Shown here one piece after another: positions 1-9,340 of a stretch of DNA of 64,000 nucleotides (position 1 is its first letter; each line of letters opens with the position of its first letter). The stretch is from Halalkalibacter okhensis (GTDB lineage: Bacteria > Bacillota > Bacilli > Bacillales > Bacillaceae_D): NCBI RefSeq assembly GCF_000787375.1, contig NZ_JRJU01000014.1, positions 51,122 through 115,121 on the forward strand, in the 5' to 3' direction. The position numbers were made by a program, and so were the translations under genes. The notes beneath the pieces are model-generated. The model was not told where the DNA came from. It worked only from the letters and a program-made list of their open reading frames with translations, and did no database searches.

Positions 1-734
1 GTACCATTCAATATACGCATCGTATTGAGCTTGCTAATCAAAAGATTAAATGGGTTGTCAATAAAGCGATACCGGTTCCTGATTCAAATGGGAAATTGGT
101 TAAGATCTATCGTACGTTTCAGGATATTACAGAACAAAAACAGCGTGAAGACCAACTAAGACAGCTTGCTTTCTATGATGATTTGACTGAATTGCCCAAT
201 AGAAAATTATTAGATATCCAATTAAAAAAAGCGTTAGCTAGGTCCAAGCGACATAATCATACTCTTGTCACAATGTTTATTGATTTAGACGGATTTAAAA
301 AGGTAAACGACACGTATGGCCATGAATGCGGCGACCGACTATTAAAAGAAGTGGCTAACCGATTAAATGAAAGTGTTCGAGAAGAAGATTTAATTTTTCG
401 ACTCGGTGGGGATGAATTTATCATTATTTGTGAGGAAGCGGATAAAGAAGAAGCAAGTCATATTGCAGAGCGGATTCTATTTGCCGTTTCTCAATCCTTT
501 TTAATTAAGGATTTTGAAGTGTCTGTTTCGCCAAGCATAGGAATAAGTCTCTTTCCTGAAGATGGACAAAATAGAGAAACACTTATCGAAAATGCTGATA
601 AGGCGATGTACGATGCGAAAAGAAAAGGCAAAAGTAATTTTCAATTTTATTCAGAAGACCTAAGAGATGTTCAATCCCGTAAGTTTGATATTTTTGAAAA
701 AATATTTAAAACCGTATCAAAAATTAAAAATTAG
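1..734 (+). CDS. Diguanylate cyclase, PAS/PAC-GGDEF, 5' partial
   Basis: The frame is open from base 3, so the gene begins before the window; about 243 residues are visible. The first ~40 residues end in the typical PAC segment (VKIYRTFQDITEQKQRED), followed by a full GGDEF domain with the intact signature RLGGDEF. An RxxD motif (REED) sits five residues upstream, the position of the inhibitory I-site, so both synthesis of cyclic di-GMP from two GTP and product inhibition are plausible. The N-terminal sensor part cannot be seen. A strong intrinsic terminator follows at 800-832. Function is confident from the motifs; the input signal is unknown. Confidence 0.93.
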   Translation, partial: TIQYTHRIELANQKIKWVVNKAIPVPDSNGKLVKIYRTFQDITEQKQREDQLRQLAFYDDLTELPNRKLLDIQLKKALARSKRHNHTLVTMFIDLDGFKKVNDTYGHECGDRLLKEVANRLNESVREEDLIFRLGGDEFIIICEEADKEEASHIAERILFAVSQSFLIKDFEVSVSPSIGISLFPEDGQNRETLIENADKAMYDAKRKGKSNFQFYSEDLRDVQSRKFDIFEKIFKTVSKIKN

Positions 735-799
735 GGTAAATATGGATTCTCTCATTCTATCTCTTTTTTGTCACATTACTCAATAATTTGAATAATATA

Positions 800-832
800 G
801 AGCTACTAACTGATATGTTAGTAGCTCTTTTT
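800..832 (+). terminator. Intrinsic terminator after GGDEF gene
   Basis: GAGCTACTAAC and GTTAGTAGCTC form a perfect 11-bp stem with a 6-nt loop, followed by a run of five T. It lies 66 bases after the stop codon of the GGDEF gene. Confidence 0.85.
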
Positions 833-998
833 AATGTGTTTTTGTCTAAAAGGTGACAATATTAATTTTTTTATGCAATATCTTCTGACAAAAGGTTTGA
901 GGGGACAACCTAAGGGAATGTAAGGTTTGAGAAAGAGGTTAAAGTATACTCATTTGTTGTTTATATATAAGGGTGTATAAATGAAAGGTGTGATTTCT

Positions 999-1208
999 AT
1001 GATTGAACACTATTTAAAGGAACGCTTTGGGATTGTTAAGGAGGATATATTGATTTCCCCCCTAACAAACAAAAAGGCAACGGTAAAAGAAGTGTTGTAC
1101 ACCATTGAACAAAGAGGACATGGGGATCGAGTCTTAAAAAAAATTCAATCCATCCAGTCTTTAGGGAGAAAGGGCGTGATTGTTTATTTAACAGGAATAT
1201 TTGAATAA
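999..1208 (+). CDS. Hypothetical small protein
   Basis: A 69-residue soluble-looking protein beginning MIEHYLKERFG. An in-frame ATG lies 18 bases upstream at 981, but the ATG at 999 has the better ribosome site (AAAGGTG, 8 bases away). It has no signal peptide, membrane span or cysteine. The C-terminal half is basic (RVLKKIQSIQ, LGRKG). I do not recognise the family. It stands alone: the upstream gene has its own terminator and the next feature is on the other strand. Codon usage matches its neighbours, so it is probably a real gene, but no function can be assigned. Confidence 0.6.
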   Translation: MIEHYLKERFGIVKEDILISPLTNKKATVKEVLYTIEQRGHGDRVLKKIQSIQSLGRKGVIVYLTGIFE

Positions 1209-1284
1209 GGTGACATTGAAGAGGTAGTCTGGAAAATCTGAAATAGATGTGGCAGTTTTATTGTTTGCTAATCAATTACGTCAT

Positions 1285-1318
1285 AAAAAGAGTAACAGAA
1301 AATGGTCCTCTGTTACTC
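1285..1318 (-). terminator. Intrinsic terminator, minus strand
   Basis: GAGTAACAG and CTGTTACTC form a perfect 9-bp stem (1290-1298 with 1310-1318). Read on the minus strand it is followed by TTTTT. It sits just downstream of the small minus-strand frame at 1343-1459 and supports transcription there. Confidence 0.7.
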
Positions 1319-1342
1319 CTAGTTTTAAAAATACTATTCGGA

Positions 1343-1459
1343 TTAATTACCTTTTTTTGCTTTAAAGAGATCTTTTAAAGAAGCTTTTGCCACCAGCTTT
1401 TGGTCTTCTTTTTTCTCATTTTTGGTTTCTTTGTGTGCATACCAAGAAATGATCTTCAA
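1343..1459 (-). CDS. Possible small basic protein (38 aa)
   Basis: A short minus-strand frame of 38 codons starting at TTG (KIISWYAHKE...), ending LFKAKKGN. A GGTGGTG ribosome site lies 6-7 bases before the TTG, and an intrinsic terminator for this strand lies just downstream at 1285-1318. The product is very lysine-rich and has no membrane segment. I do not recognise the family. The combination of ribosome site, start and terminator favours a real small gene over chance, but the short length keeps confidence modest. Confidence 0.45.
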   Translation of the reverse strand: MKIISWYAHKETKNEKKEDQKLVAKASLKDLFKAKKGN

Positions 1460-1640
1460 TTTAAGCACCACCGTTCATTGTTTTAATTCTTACTTTATAT
1501 ACGCTTTGTCCAAATATATGAATAAATAATAAAATGTATGACAAAAAGCTGTCCTATAAGTCAAAAACAGAATGAAAGATGATCATTTGAACGGCTCAAA
1601 CTAGACTCTTTTCAGCTGTTAGAAAAGGCTTTGATGTCAA

Positions 1641-3679
1641 TTAGTTTACTCTCGAACAATCCACACGACCTGAAAAGAACGTAGCCCCTCCACCCATGTC
1701 GGAAAGACGGTCAGGTGTTAAAGCATTGACAAGTTGCTTTTTACCAGGCATATCCGCCCATAAGCCTTGACTGACAAGTACACCGGGAAGAACATTTTCT
1801 CCTACCGCGGCCTTTAATTCACATTCCCCTTGATGATTCCAGATTCGAATGATGTCACCGTTGGTAATTCCGAGCTTCTGTGCGTCTAATTGGTTCATAT
1901 GAACTTTAGGTTCTTTTTCTAGCGAAATATGTTTTACATTATTGGAAAACGTAGAATTTAAGAAATTATGATTCGGGCCAGGAACAAATAGGAATGGAAA
2001 CTCACCATCATCGACCAGTGGTATATGCGTCGGTAGACCTGGGTATCCATTTTTTTCCATGGTTTCTGAATAGAGTTCGATTTTTCCACTCGGTGTATTA
2101 AGCTTGTGCAAGGTAAATGGCTTTCGATTAGCTTTGATATACAGTTTTTTATCTAATTCATCATACTGAACACCTTTTAAGAAAGGATTTCCTGGAGAAT
2201 GAACAGCTTGTTTAACCAGAGTTTCATCTGAGTCTTGTAAGGCTTCTTCCGTAAAACCCATCGCACGAGCTAATAAGCGGAATACTTCTGTGTTTGACTT
2301 ACTCTCTCCAAAGGATTCAACAATCGGCTTTTGCAAATGAATGTAATGATGCCAATAAGACGTATAGAAATCATTGTTCTCAAATGCTGAAGTAGCTGGT
2401 AACACTAGGTCGGCAAATGCTGCTGTCTCTGTTAAAAATAAGTCATGAACAACAGTAAACAAATCCTCGCGTGACAATCCTTTACGTACTTTGTTGCTAT
2501 CAGGTGTGACAACTGCCGGGTTGCAATTATAAATAAAAAGTGACCTGACAGGAGGGGTTGTTTCTAGTAACGCTTTTCCTAGTTCATTCATGTTAAACAT
2601 CCGAGTTTGTTTTTTAGTAGATCCGGTCTCTGTAATGCCACCGAATTGTAAGACAAAAAACCTGAATTTGATTTGAGCGCACCGCCGCCTTTTTCAAGCC
2701 ACGCTCCTGTAACGGCTGGCAAACATGAAATCGTCCGTACAATCATCCCGCCATTATCGTGATGTTGTAATCCATTCCCAATACGAATAAGGGAAGGAGA
2801 TGTTGCACCGTACATTCTAGCTAATTTGTAAATATCATCAACCGGGACTCCAGTAATCGCAGAAACCGTTTCAGGATCATATTGTTTCACATGCTCTTCT
2901 AATTGTTGATATCCAACTGTGTATTCTTTCATAAATGGCTCATTAACTAATTTTTCTTTAAAAAGAATATGCATCATCCCGAGAGCTAAAGCGCTATCTG
3001 TACCTGGAATAATTGGGATAAACCAATCAGCCATTTTACCTGTTTGATTATTATGAACATCAATAACAATGATTTTTGCACCGTTTTTGCGAGCTTTTTG
3101 AGCCAACATCATTTGATGCATGTTTGTGCTTACAGCATTAATACCCCAAAAGATAAAAAGTTTCGTTTCTGTTGTTTCCTCAGGGTCTGTTCCATATGCT
3201 CCCCCCATCGTATAGCGATAGCCTACTGACCCTGCTGTTTGACAAATGGTCCGGTCTAGCTGACTGGCACCTAGACGATGAAAAAAGCGGCGATCCATAC
3301 CTTCTGCATTGATATTTCCCATATTTCCATAGAAGCTGTATGGAAGGATTGACTCAGGTCCTTCGTTTTCAATTAATTTTTTCCAATTTGAAACAATGAT
3401 TTCGATAGCATCTTCCCATGAAATAGGTGCAAACTTTCCTTCTCCTTTAGCACCAACACGTTTTAGCGGAGTCGTTAGTCGTTTCGAATCATAAAGACGT
3501 TCTGTCATATGTCGAACTTTGTTGCAAATCGCTCCTTGTGTAACGGGATGATCCGGATCGCCTTCAATCTTGATTATTTTTCCTGCTTTTTTATGTACTA
3601 ACAGTCCACACTGATCTGGACAATCTAATGAACAGACTGATGGGAAAATTCCATCTTCTTTTGATACAAATGATTGCAT
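1641..3679 (-). pseudogene. Molybdopterin oxidoreductase (YyaE/YoaE type), frameshifted
   Basis: Together the two parts make a ~680-residue molybdopterin-guanine-dinucleotide oxidoreductase, the usual length for the YyaE/YoaE group. The N-terminal part (2588-3679) has an iron-sulfur motif Cys16-x3-Cys20-x3-Cys24-x27-Cys52 inside CSLDCPDQC, then the Mo-cofactor domains. The C-terminal part (1641-2600) carries the dinucleotide-binding domain (PGPNHNFLNSTFSNN). The frame breaks at an A6 run (2610-2615 on the plus strand); one extra A joins DLLK to KQTRMFNMNELGK without loss of residues. The run plus the next base reads A-AAA-AAC, a classic -1 slippery heptamer, with TGA soon after in the original frame. 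Substrate unknown. Divergent from the LysR gene at 3859, which may regulate it. It could be a sequencing error, a decayed gene or a recoded gene. Confidence 0.85.
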
Positions 3680-3805
3680 AATTTTAACCCTTTCCGAATT
3701 GAAGTTAGTAGATTATATCATTTAATTGAATAGTAGGAAAGTTTATAGAAGAACGATATTTTCCCGAAATTTTATCAGGTAAGGTAAGTAAATTTAGGTC
3801 TCCCG

Positions 3806-3811
3806 TATAAT
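3806..3811 (+). promoter_or_regulatory. Probable -10 box of LysR gene
   Basis: A perfect TATAAT lies 48 bases before the LysR start in the divergent intergenic region. No good -35 is found 17 bases upstream, so the promoter may depend on a regulator. Confidence 0.4.
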
Positions 3812-3858
3812 ACGTATATTTATGATATTATGAAGAAAATGAGTTAGAGGGGTTTATT

Positions 3859-4743
3859 ATGCATATCGATCATTTGAAAATATTTGTCACCGTTGTAGAA
3901 TTGAAACATTTCTCAAAAGCGGCTAAAGTACTTAATTTATCACAGCCAAATGTTAGCCTTCATATACGAAATTTAGAAAGTGAACTTGATACAACGTTGT
4001 TTATCCGTTCTCCGAAACAAGTTAAAGTCACTGCTGCAGGCGAGATGTTTTACATAAAGGCAAGACAAATATTATCTCTTTATGAAGAGGCTAAACAAGA
4101 AATAGCTGATCAACAACATATTGTTCAAGGTACGATCAAAATTGGGGCTAGTTTTACAATTGGTGAATATATCTTACCTAGGATATTGGCTGAATATGCA
4201 AAGGAACATCCGAAAGTGAATGTTGAAGTAATGGTTGGAAATACAGAAGAAGTCATGGAGAAAACGCGTACAAATGAATTAGATATAAGCTTAGTCGAAG
4301 GAGAAATCGATCAGGAAGTAGAGGCTGTTTCCTTCATGGATGATGAAATGATTATTATTGCTTCAAGTCACCATCCATTAGCGCTTATAAGTGTGGCCAC
4401 ACCCGAGCTATTACAAAATCAAGTATGGATTTTAAGAGAGAGTGGTTCTGGAACTAGAGCTTACAGCAATCAATTGATTCAGCATCTTGAATTAAAAATG
4501 AAGCGATCGTTTGTCTTTAGCAGCAGCCAAGGAATCAAAGAAGCTGTTTCAGCCGGACTTGGAATAGCCATGATTTCACGGTTAACCGTAAGGAAGGAAT
4601 TGGAATTAGGTGAGTTAAAAGAAATTGCAATTGCCAATCAAAGATTTACGAGGAAACTTTCGATTATTAAAGGGAAGCATGACTTTATTTCTAGGGCTCA
4701 TGACTTATTTATTGAGAAGATACTAAACATGAAAAAGTCATAA
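3859..4743 (+). CDS. LysR-family transcriptional regulator
   Basis: A 294-residue LysR-type regulator of normal length. Residues 1-60 hold the winged helix-turn-helix (HFSKAAKVLNLSQPNVSLHIRNLE), and residues ~90-290 the PBP2-type effector domain (GASFTIGEYILPRIL...). The CysL/YwfK-like group has a similar layout, but the effector is not evident. GAGGGG precedes the ATG by 6-7 bases. It is transcribed divergently from the molybdopterin oxidoreductase, the classical arrangement for a LysR regulator and its target. An intrinsic terminator follows immediately. Confidence 0.93.
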   Translation: MHIDHLKIFVTVVELKHFSKAAKVLNLSQPNVSLHIRNLESELDTTLFIRSPKQVKVTAAGEMFYIKARQILSLYEEAKQEIADQQHIVQGTIKIGASFTIGEYILPRILAEYAKEHPKVNVEVMVGNTEEVMEKTRTNELDISLVEGEIDQEVEAVSFMDDEMIIIASSHHPLALISVATPELLQNQVWILRESGSGTRAYSNQLIQHLELKMKRSFVFSSSQGIKEAVSAGLGIAMISRLTVRKELELGELKEIAIANQRFTRKLSIIKGKHDFISRAHDLFIEKILNMKKS

Positions 4744-4752
4744 TCAAAAAAG

Positions 4753-4783
4753 ACACAATTTTTCAGAAAGATTGTGTTTTTTT
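4753..4783 (+). terminator. Intrinsic terminator after LysR gene
   Basis: ACACAAT and ATTGTGT pair across an 11-nt loop, and the right arm runs into seven T. The run of A before the stem can also pair with the T tract. Confidence 0.8.
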
Positions 4784-4859
4784 GAAGGATTTAACATAAA
4801 TAGGTCGAATCAAATAGGTGTAAGAAAACGAATACATATATGTGGTAGGAGGAGAAAAG

Positions 4860-6038
4860 ATGAGGGAAGTAGTAATTGTAAGTGCAGTTCGTACGCCAGT
4901 TGGAACATTCGGTGGAACATTATCGAGTGTGTCTGCCGTTGACTTAGGTGTTGTAGCAACAAAGGAAGCCATCAAACGAGCAAATATTGATGCTGAACAA
5001 ATTGATGAGGTATTGATTGGAAACATCTTATCAGCTGGTCTTGGCCAAAACGTAGCACGTCAAGTTGCTATTCATGCGGGCTTACCAGAAACAACACCAG
5101 CTACAGCTATTAACAAGCTTTGTGGATCAGGTCTTCGTACAGTTAGTATGGGAGCGCAGTTTATTGCTTTAGGGGATGCTGATGTCATTTTAGCTGGTGG
5201 AATTGAAAGCATGAGTAACGCACCTTATGTTCTCCCAAATGCTCGCTGGGGTCAAAGAATGGGACATGGGCAGCTAATGGATACAATGATTCATGATGCA
5301 TTAACAGATAAATTTAATGATTATCATATGGGTATTACTGCTGAAAACATTGCAGAACAATGGGAATTAAGTAGAGAAATGCAAGATGAGTTTGCCCTAC
5401 ATAGTCAACATAAAGCAGAAAAAGCACAGAAAGAGGGACGTTTTAAAGATGAAATAGTTCCTGTTGAAATTCCGCAGCGAAAAGGTGATCCAATTGTTGT
5501 TGACACGGACGAGCATCCGAAGCATGGATTGACGATTGAAAAACTTGCAAAGCTACGTCCTGCCTTTAAGAAAGATGGTACAGTTACAGCTGGAAATGCG
5601 TCTGGTATTAATGATGGAGCTGCAATGGTTATCTTAATGGCAAAAGAAAAAGCTGAAGAGCTTGGAATTGAGCCAATAGCGACCATTACTTCGTATGGAA
5701 ATGCAGGTCTTGATCCAAAAATTATGGGATACGGTCCAGTTCCAGCGACGAAAAAAGCTCTAGAAAAGGCTGGGTTAACGGTTGAAGATTTAGATTTAAT
5801 TGAGGCCAATGAAGCATTTGCTGCTCAATCTTTAGCAGTTGTAAAAGACCTTGGTTTAGATCCTGAAAAAGTCAATGTGAACGGTGGAGCGATTGCTTTA
5901 GGACACCCAGTTGGGGCATCAGGTACGCGTGTATTAGTAACTTTATTACATGAAATGCAGCGTAGAGATGCGAAACGTGGTTTAGCGACGCTTTGTATCG
6001 GTGGCGGTCAAGGTACAGCACTTATTGTTGAACGTTAA
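4860..6038 (+). CDS. Acetyl-CoA acetyltransferase (thiolase)
   Basis: A 392-residue thiolase, the full family length. It joins two acetyl-CoA to acetoacetyl-CoA, or runs the reverse in fatty-acid breakdown. The acyl-accepting Cys88 is in NKLCGSG, the catalytic His near 349 in GHPVGASG, and the second Cys near 379 in CIGGGQG. The start is the ATG at 4860 behind AGGAGG; an in-frame GTG at 4842 lies upstream of that ribosome site. It is followed by a terminator and then by fadH under a FadR box, so a role in beta-oxidation is reasonable, but ketone-body or mevalonate use cannot be excluded. MmgA/YhfS-type proteins of Bacillus are close in layout. Confidence 0.95.
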   Translation: MREVVIVSAVRTPVGTFGGTLSSVSAVDLGVVATKEAIKRANIDAEQIDEVLIGNILSAGLGQNVARQVAIHAGLPETTPATAINKLCGSGLRTVSMGAQFIALGDADVILAGGIESMSNAPYVLPNARWGQRMGHGQLMDTMIHDALTDKFNDYHMGITAENIAEQWELSREMQDEFALHSQHKAEKAQKEGRFKDEIVPVEIPQRKGDPIVVDTDEHPKHGLTIEKLAKLRPAFKKDGTVTAGNASGINDGAAMVILMAKEKAEELGIEPIATITSYGNAGLDPKIMGYGPVPATKKALEKAGLTVEDLDLIEANEAFAAQSLAVVKDLGLDPEKVNVNGGAIALGHPVGASGTRVLVTLLHEMQRRDAKRGLATLCIGGGQGTALIVER

Positions 6039-6049
6039 TTTGTTTGAAG

Positions 6050-6079
6050 AAAAGGACTCTATCAAGGAGTCCTTTTTCT
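6050..6079 (+). terminator. Intrinsic terminator after thiolase
   Basis: AAAAGGACTC and GAGTCCTTTTT form a stem with a 7-nt loop ending in a T run, a few bases after the thiolase stop codon. It separates thiolase from fadH transcription. Confidence 0.85.
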
Positions 6080-6122
6080 ATGAATATATTATGAAAAAAA
6101 GGTTCTAACTTGAAGTGGAACA

Positions 6123-6131
6123 TGGTATGAT
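6123..6131 (+). promoter_or_regulatory. Probable extended -10 promoter of fadH
   Basis: TGG followed by TATGAT forms an extended -10 element. It lies directly upstream of the FadR box, so the operator would cover the transcription start. Confidence 0.5.
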
Positions 6132-6140
6132 ATGTTTAAA

Positions 6141-6158
6141 TGAATGAATATTCACTCA
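6141..6158 (+). promoter_or_regulatory. FadR operator upstream of fadH
   Basis: TGAATGAATATTCACTCA matches the Bacillus FadR consensus TGAATGANTANTCATTCA (recalled from the literature) at all but one fixed position. It lies between the probable -10 and the ribosome site of fadH, where a bound TetR-type FadR would block transcription until long-chain acyl-CoA releases it. Confidence 0.82.
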
Positions 6159-6174
6159 TGAGGAGGTAGAGAGT

Positions 6175-6945
6175 GTGAAAGAAAAAGTAGTCATTGTAAC
6201 AGGTGGAAGTAACGGAATGGGAAAAGCAATGGCCAAACGATTTGCAGAACAAGGGGCTTTTGTGACGATTAGCGGGCGAGATCAGGATAAATTGGAACGT
6301 GCTAAACAGGAAATAGAGACATTTAATGGACAGGTATTATCAGTTGTCATGGATGTTCGTGACCCCGAAAAAGTTCAACTGATGGTGAATCAAACGAAGG
6401 AGACATTTGGCACCGTTGATTATCTTGTCAACAATGCAGCAGGTAATTTTCTTGTCCCGGCAGAGCAGCTTTCTCTAAATGGTTGGAACTCGGTCATTGA
6501 TATCGTCTTAAATGGAACATGGTATTGCACACAAGCGGTGGCAAAAGAGTGGATCAAAGACAAAAAGGCTGGCAGTATTATTAATATTGTTGCAACATAC
6601 GCTTGGACAGCAGGCCCTGGTGTTGTTCACTCTGCCAGTGCAAAAGCTGGTGTTTTAGCGATGACGAGGTCGCTCGCTGTAGAATGGGGAAGCAAGTACG
6701 GAATTCGCGTAAATGCTATTGCACCAGGACCAATTGAAGGAACTGGAGGAGTCGATAAATTGGTTGCGAATGAAAGTGTACACAAAAAAATTATAGATGG
6801 CATTCCTGCAAAACGATTTGGCAAAGTAGAAGAAGTAGCTGGAGTCGCTGCATTTCTCTTCTCAGAAGAAGCACGTTATATTAACGGAGATTGCATTACT
6901 ATTGATGGAGCGCAATGGTTAAGTGGAGCTTCTTATAAGTTATAG
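6175..6945 (+). CDS. fadH: 2,4-dienoyl-CoA reductase, short-chain dehydrogenase
   Basis: A 256-residue short-chain dehydrogenase very similar to Bacillus FadH (YkuF). The Rossmann motif TGGSNGMGKAMAK is at residues ~9-21. The NNAAGNF segment and the GWNSVIDIVLNGTWYC stretch are typical of dienoyl-CoA reductases. Like other members of this subgroup it has ATYAWTAGPGVVHSASAKAG where classical SDRs have the Ser-Tyr-Lys active site. It would reduce 2,4-dienoyl-CoA with NADPH during unsaturated fatty-acid oxidation. Start is GTG at 6175, 8 bases after AGGAGG. The FadR box in its leader supports the assignment. Confidence 0.92.
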   Translation: MKEKVVIVTGGSNGMGKAMAKRFAEQGAFVTISGRDQDKLERAKQEIETFNGQVLSVVMDVRDPEKVQLMVNQTKETFGTVDYLVNNAAGNFLVPAEQLSLNGWNSVIDIVLNGTWYCTQAVAKEWIKDKKAGSIINIVATYAWTAGPGVVHSASAKAGVLAMTRSLAVEWGSKYGIRVNAIAPGPIEGTGGVDKLVANESVHKKIIDGIPAKRFGKVEEVAGVAAFLFSEEARYINGDCITIDGAQWLSGASYKL

Positions 6946-7127
6946 TCACCATAATTCTATATTCTATTAGAAGTGTGATCTGAAAATTTATGGCCAACCC
7001 GTTACTTTGCTCAAAATACATCTTTAATTCAATTTTTTTGAGCAAATAACGGATTTCAGCTTTCGAATCAAATGTATGCAATTCAAGGGGAATAAAGCCT
7101 AGGTCTACTCGAATTTTCTTTCTCGCA

Positions 7128-8434
7128 TTATAAAGGGTGGTAATCGTTTGCGTGTTCCGTTTGAATGGCTAATTTATAGATTTTCTCATTTAAATACTTA
7201 CGATCAAGCTCCAATATTTCTTCTTTTTTTATTCCTTGTTGTATATATATAGAAAATTGCCATACCAACTTTTTAATTCTTTTCTCATTTTGTGAGGCAA
7301 TTAATTGCAATGAATCAATCATTGCTGCAACGACGGAAACATCTTCAATCCCATAATGCCTTATTTGGTAGTAACAACGATACAAATAATCTTCAAAATG
7401 GCGCTGTTTAATTATGACTCTTAAGCTTTCGTACGTATCATTGTAATAAGAACGATGGAGATTTTTTTTTGCTAATACTTTCAGGATTCGAGCTAGAGCA
7501 CGAATGCCGCTTATTGCCGTGTTTGGATCATTCGTACCTGGTGATAATGCTCGTAACGTAATTTCAACTAGTTTCGTAAGGCCAAAATCAATGTCTTGGA
7601 TCGTTGCTCTTTCTTCTCCGAAATGAAACAAATTTTGATAGTTAGCTTGGTCTACGTTAATTTTGTTGTTTCCCCAAAAGGAAAAGATGGTTGATCCTTT
7701 TTCAATAAAGTCACCAAGTCCAACTTCAATTTGGATAATGATATCATCATCACTTGCTTGCTTAACTAATTTGTCTATTTCTACAATAAGTAAATAACCA
7801 GATTTCTCAGAATGAATGTAGGTTGGCTCCACTAAATTCAACTCTTCACTCTCCCAATCTTTCCATGGCTCATCTCCAGATTCAATCATTTCATCTTCAT
7901 AATTGGCATGAATCGATTCAATTGTATTTCGTGTAATATGATGAATTAAATTACTCACTTGAATCCATCTGCCTACATGATGAACAAAAAATCAAAAAAA
8001 CCTACACAAACAATTGCATACAAGACAGCTAAGGTGGGAGAGAGAAACAGCACTTGTTTATTCGTTTCTCGAATGAACAACAATAAAATCAAGGCATACA
8101 CAAATCCACCAATGAAGACACCGAGAATTCGCTGTGTGTTAACATCCGTTAAAAAATCTTGCATTGTACGTGGCGAAAATTGCGACAAATAGGTTGTAAG
8201 TACAACCATAATTGTTGAAAACGAAATGGTTGTCATCGTTAATAATGAAGATGTGATCGTACTTAATAAAGTCTGGGCTAAGCTGATGTCAACAAGAATA
8301 AAATTAGGTAAAAAGTTCGCATACTGATCAAAAAGAGTGCTTAAGATCGCGAAGATGATAGATATGAGTCCATATAATGCCGGGATAAACCAAAAATGTG
8401 AGCGCAACATAAGCCACGTGGGACGATTTTTCAC
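7128..8434 (-). pseudogene. DUF2254 membrane protein, frameshifted
   Basis: Two adjacent minus-strand frames make one ~435-residue DUF2254 predicted membrane protein. The N-terminal part (7973-8434) has four membrane segments and the conserved FSPRTMQDFLTD segment; the C-terminal part (7128-7958) is the soluble domain with the family's ALSPGTNDPNTA motif. The frame breaks at a T6 run (7986-7991). One more T changes DFLFIM-stop into DFFVHHVGRWIQVSNLI, exactly the family's conserved junction, so a single base is missing. The run can also be read as the -1 slippery heptamer T-TTT-TTG. Biochemical function of the family is unknown. The order runs against yneT, which is divergent. Confidence 0.85.
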
Positions 8435-8582
8435 TAGGTATTAAACCTCCCTCTTTGTATCATGGATTACCTATTATTTTTTGCTAATTTGTCAAAATTA
8501 AACATTACTCTTTTCTTTTATGCAGGAAATTACGTTGATCATGAGGAACATTGAAAGATGATAAGAATAAGGAGTGATAACA

Positions 8583-8996
8583 ATGACTATTCAATATCCA
8601 AGTAACGAAGAAATCAAGCAATTATTACAAGTAAGCAAACGAATTGCAGTTGTCGGTCTCTCGGCAAATCCAGACCGTACGTCATATATGGTGTCTGAAG
8701 CAATGCAAAAAGCAGGCTATGAGATTATTCCTGTGAACCCAACAGCAGATGAAGTGCTAGGAGTGAAAGCAGTTAAATCGCTGAAAGAAATTGAAGGAAA
8801 TATTGATATTGTGAATGTCTTTAGAAGAAGTGAATTTCTCCCTGAAGTGGCAAGAGAAACGATTGAAGTCGGTGCGAAGTCGTTTTGGGCACAGCTAGGA
8901 CTTGAAAACGAAGAAGCTTACGAGATGTTAACTGAAAATGGTATTCAAACAGTGATGAATCGCTGTATTAAAGTCGAACATGCCAAGTGGAAATAA
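8583..8996 (+). CDS. yneT: CoA-binding domain protein YneT
   Basis: A 137-residue single-domain CoA-binding (Rossmann) protein of the YccU/YneT family. The nucleotide loop is VVGLSANPDRTSY near the N terminus, and VFRRSEFLPEV and the FWAQLGLEN segment are family hallmarks. The ATG at 8583 follows AAGGAGTGATAAC; an in-frame GTG at 8574 overlaps the ribosome site and is less likely. In Bacillus subtilis yneT lies directly upstream of parE-parC, and the same order is kept here. The cellular role is not established; CoA or acyl-CoA binding is inferred from the fold. Confidence 0.9.
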   Translation: MTIQYPSNEEIKQLLQVSKRIAVVGLSANPDRTSYMVSEAMQKAGYEIIPVNPTADEVLGVKAVKSLKEIEGNIDIVNVFRRSEFLPEVARETIEVGAKSFWAQLGLENEEAYEMLTENGIQTVMNRCIKVEHAKWK

Positions 8997-9122
8997 CTCC
9001 ATTTCCGTATGAAGCTAACTCGAATCCAATAATACCTTTGCTTAATTTACATTGAATTATGTCTGATATGGGGAAGCCACTTTTAACACGCTTTTCTAAT
9101 TATTAATGAAAAGCTCATTATT

Positions 9123-9166
9123 AGGCTACTGAAAAAGGAATATAATTCCTTTTTCAGTAGCCTTTC
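9123..9166 (+). terminator. Intrinsic terminator before parE
   Basis: A perfect 19-bp stem (9123-9141 with 9145-9163) with a 3-nt loop, followed by TTT. It would insulate parE-parC from yneT. Both strands can form it, so it may also stop antisense transcription. Confidence 0.8.
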
Positions 9167-9298
9167 AAAACGCCTTCTTTTCTTCTTTCAAATGCTAAAG
9201 AAAATGCAGGATATTGGAAAAGAGGTTGCGAATACAGAAATAACCGCTACAATAGATAAAGCAGCACTGTTCGATGAATAGAAACATTTGTTCGTTTG

Positions 9299-9307
9299 TG
9301 CTACAAT
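9299..9307 (+). promoter_or_regulatory. Probable parE promoter, extended -10
   Basis: TGC followed by TACAAT gives an extended -10 box 34 bases before the parE start codon. No matching -35 is visible, which extended -10 promoters tolerate. Confidence 0.45.
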
Positions 9308-9340
9308 ACGAAAAGTAGCATGTTGAAAGGAGTACCAACT

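Noticed and set aside
4763..5026. Minus-strand frame opposite the thiolase gene start
   Set aside because: It overlaps a clearly conserved gene on the other strand and has no family or ribosome site; a shadow frame.
5405..5809. Long minus-strand frame inside thiolase
   Set aside because: Composition mirrors the coding strand and no homology is seen; a shadow of the thiolase codon pattern.
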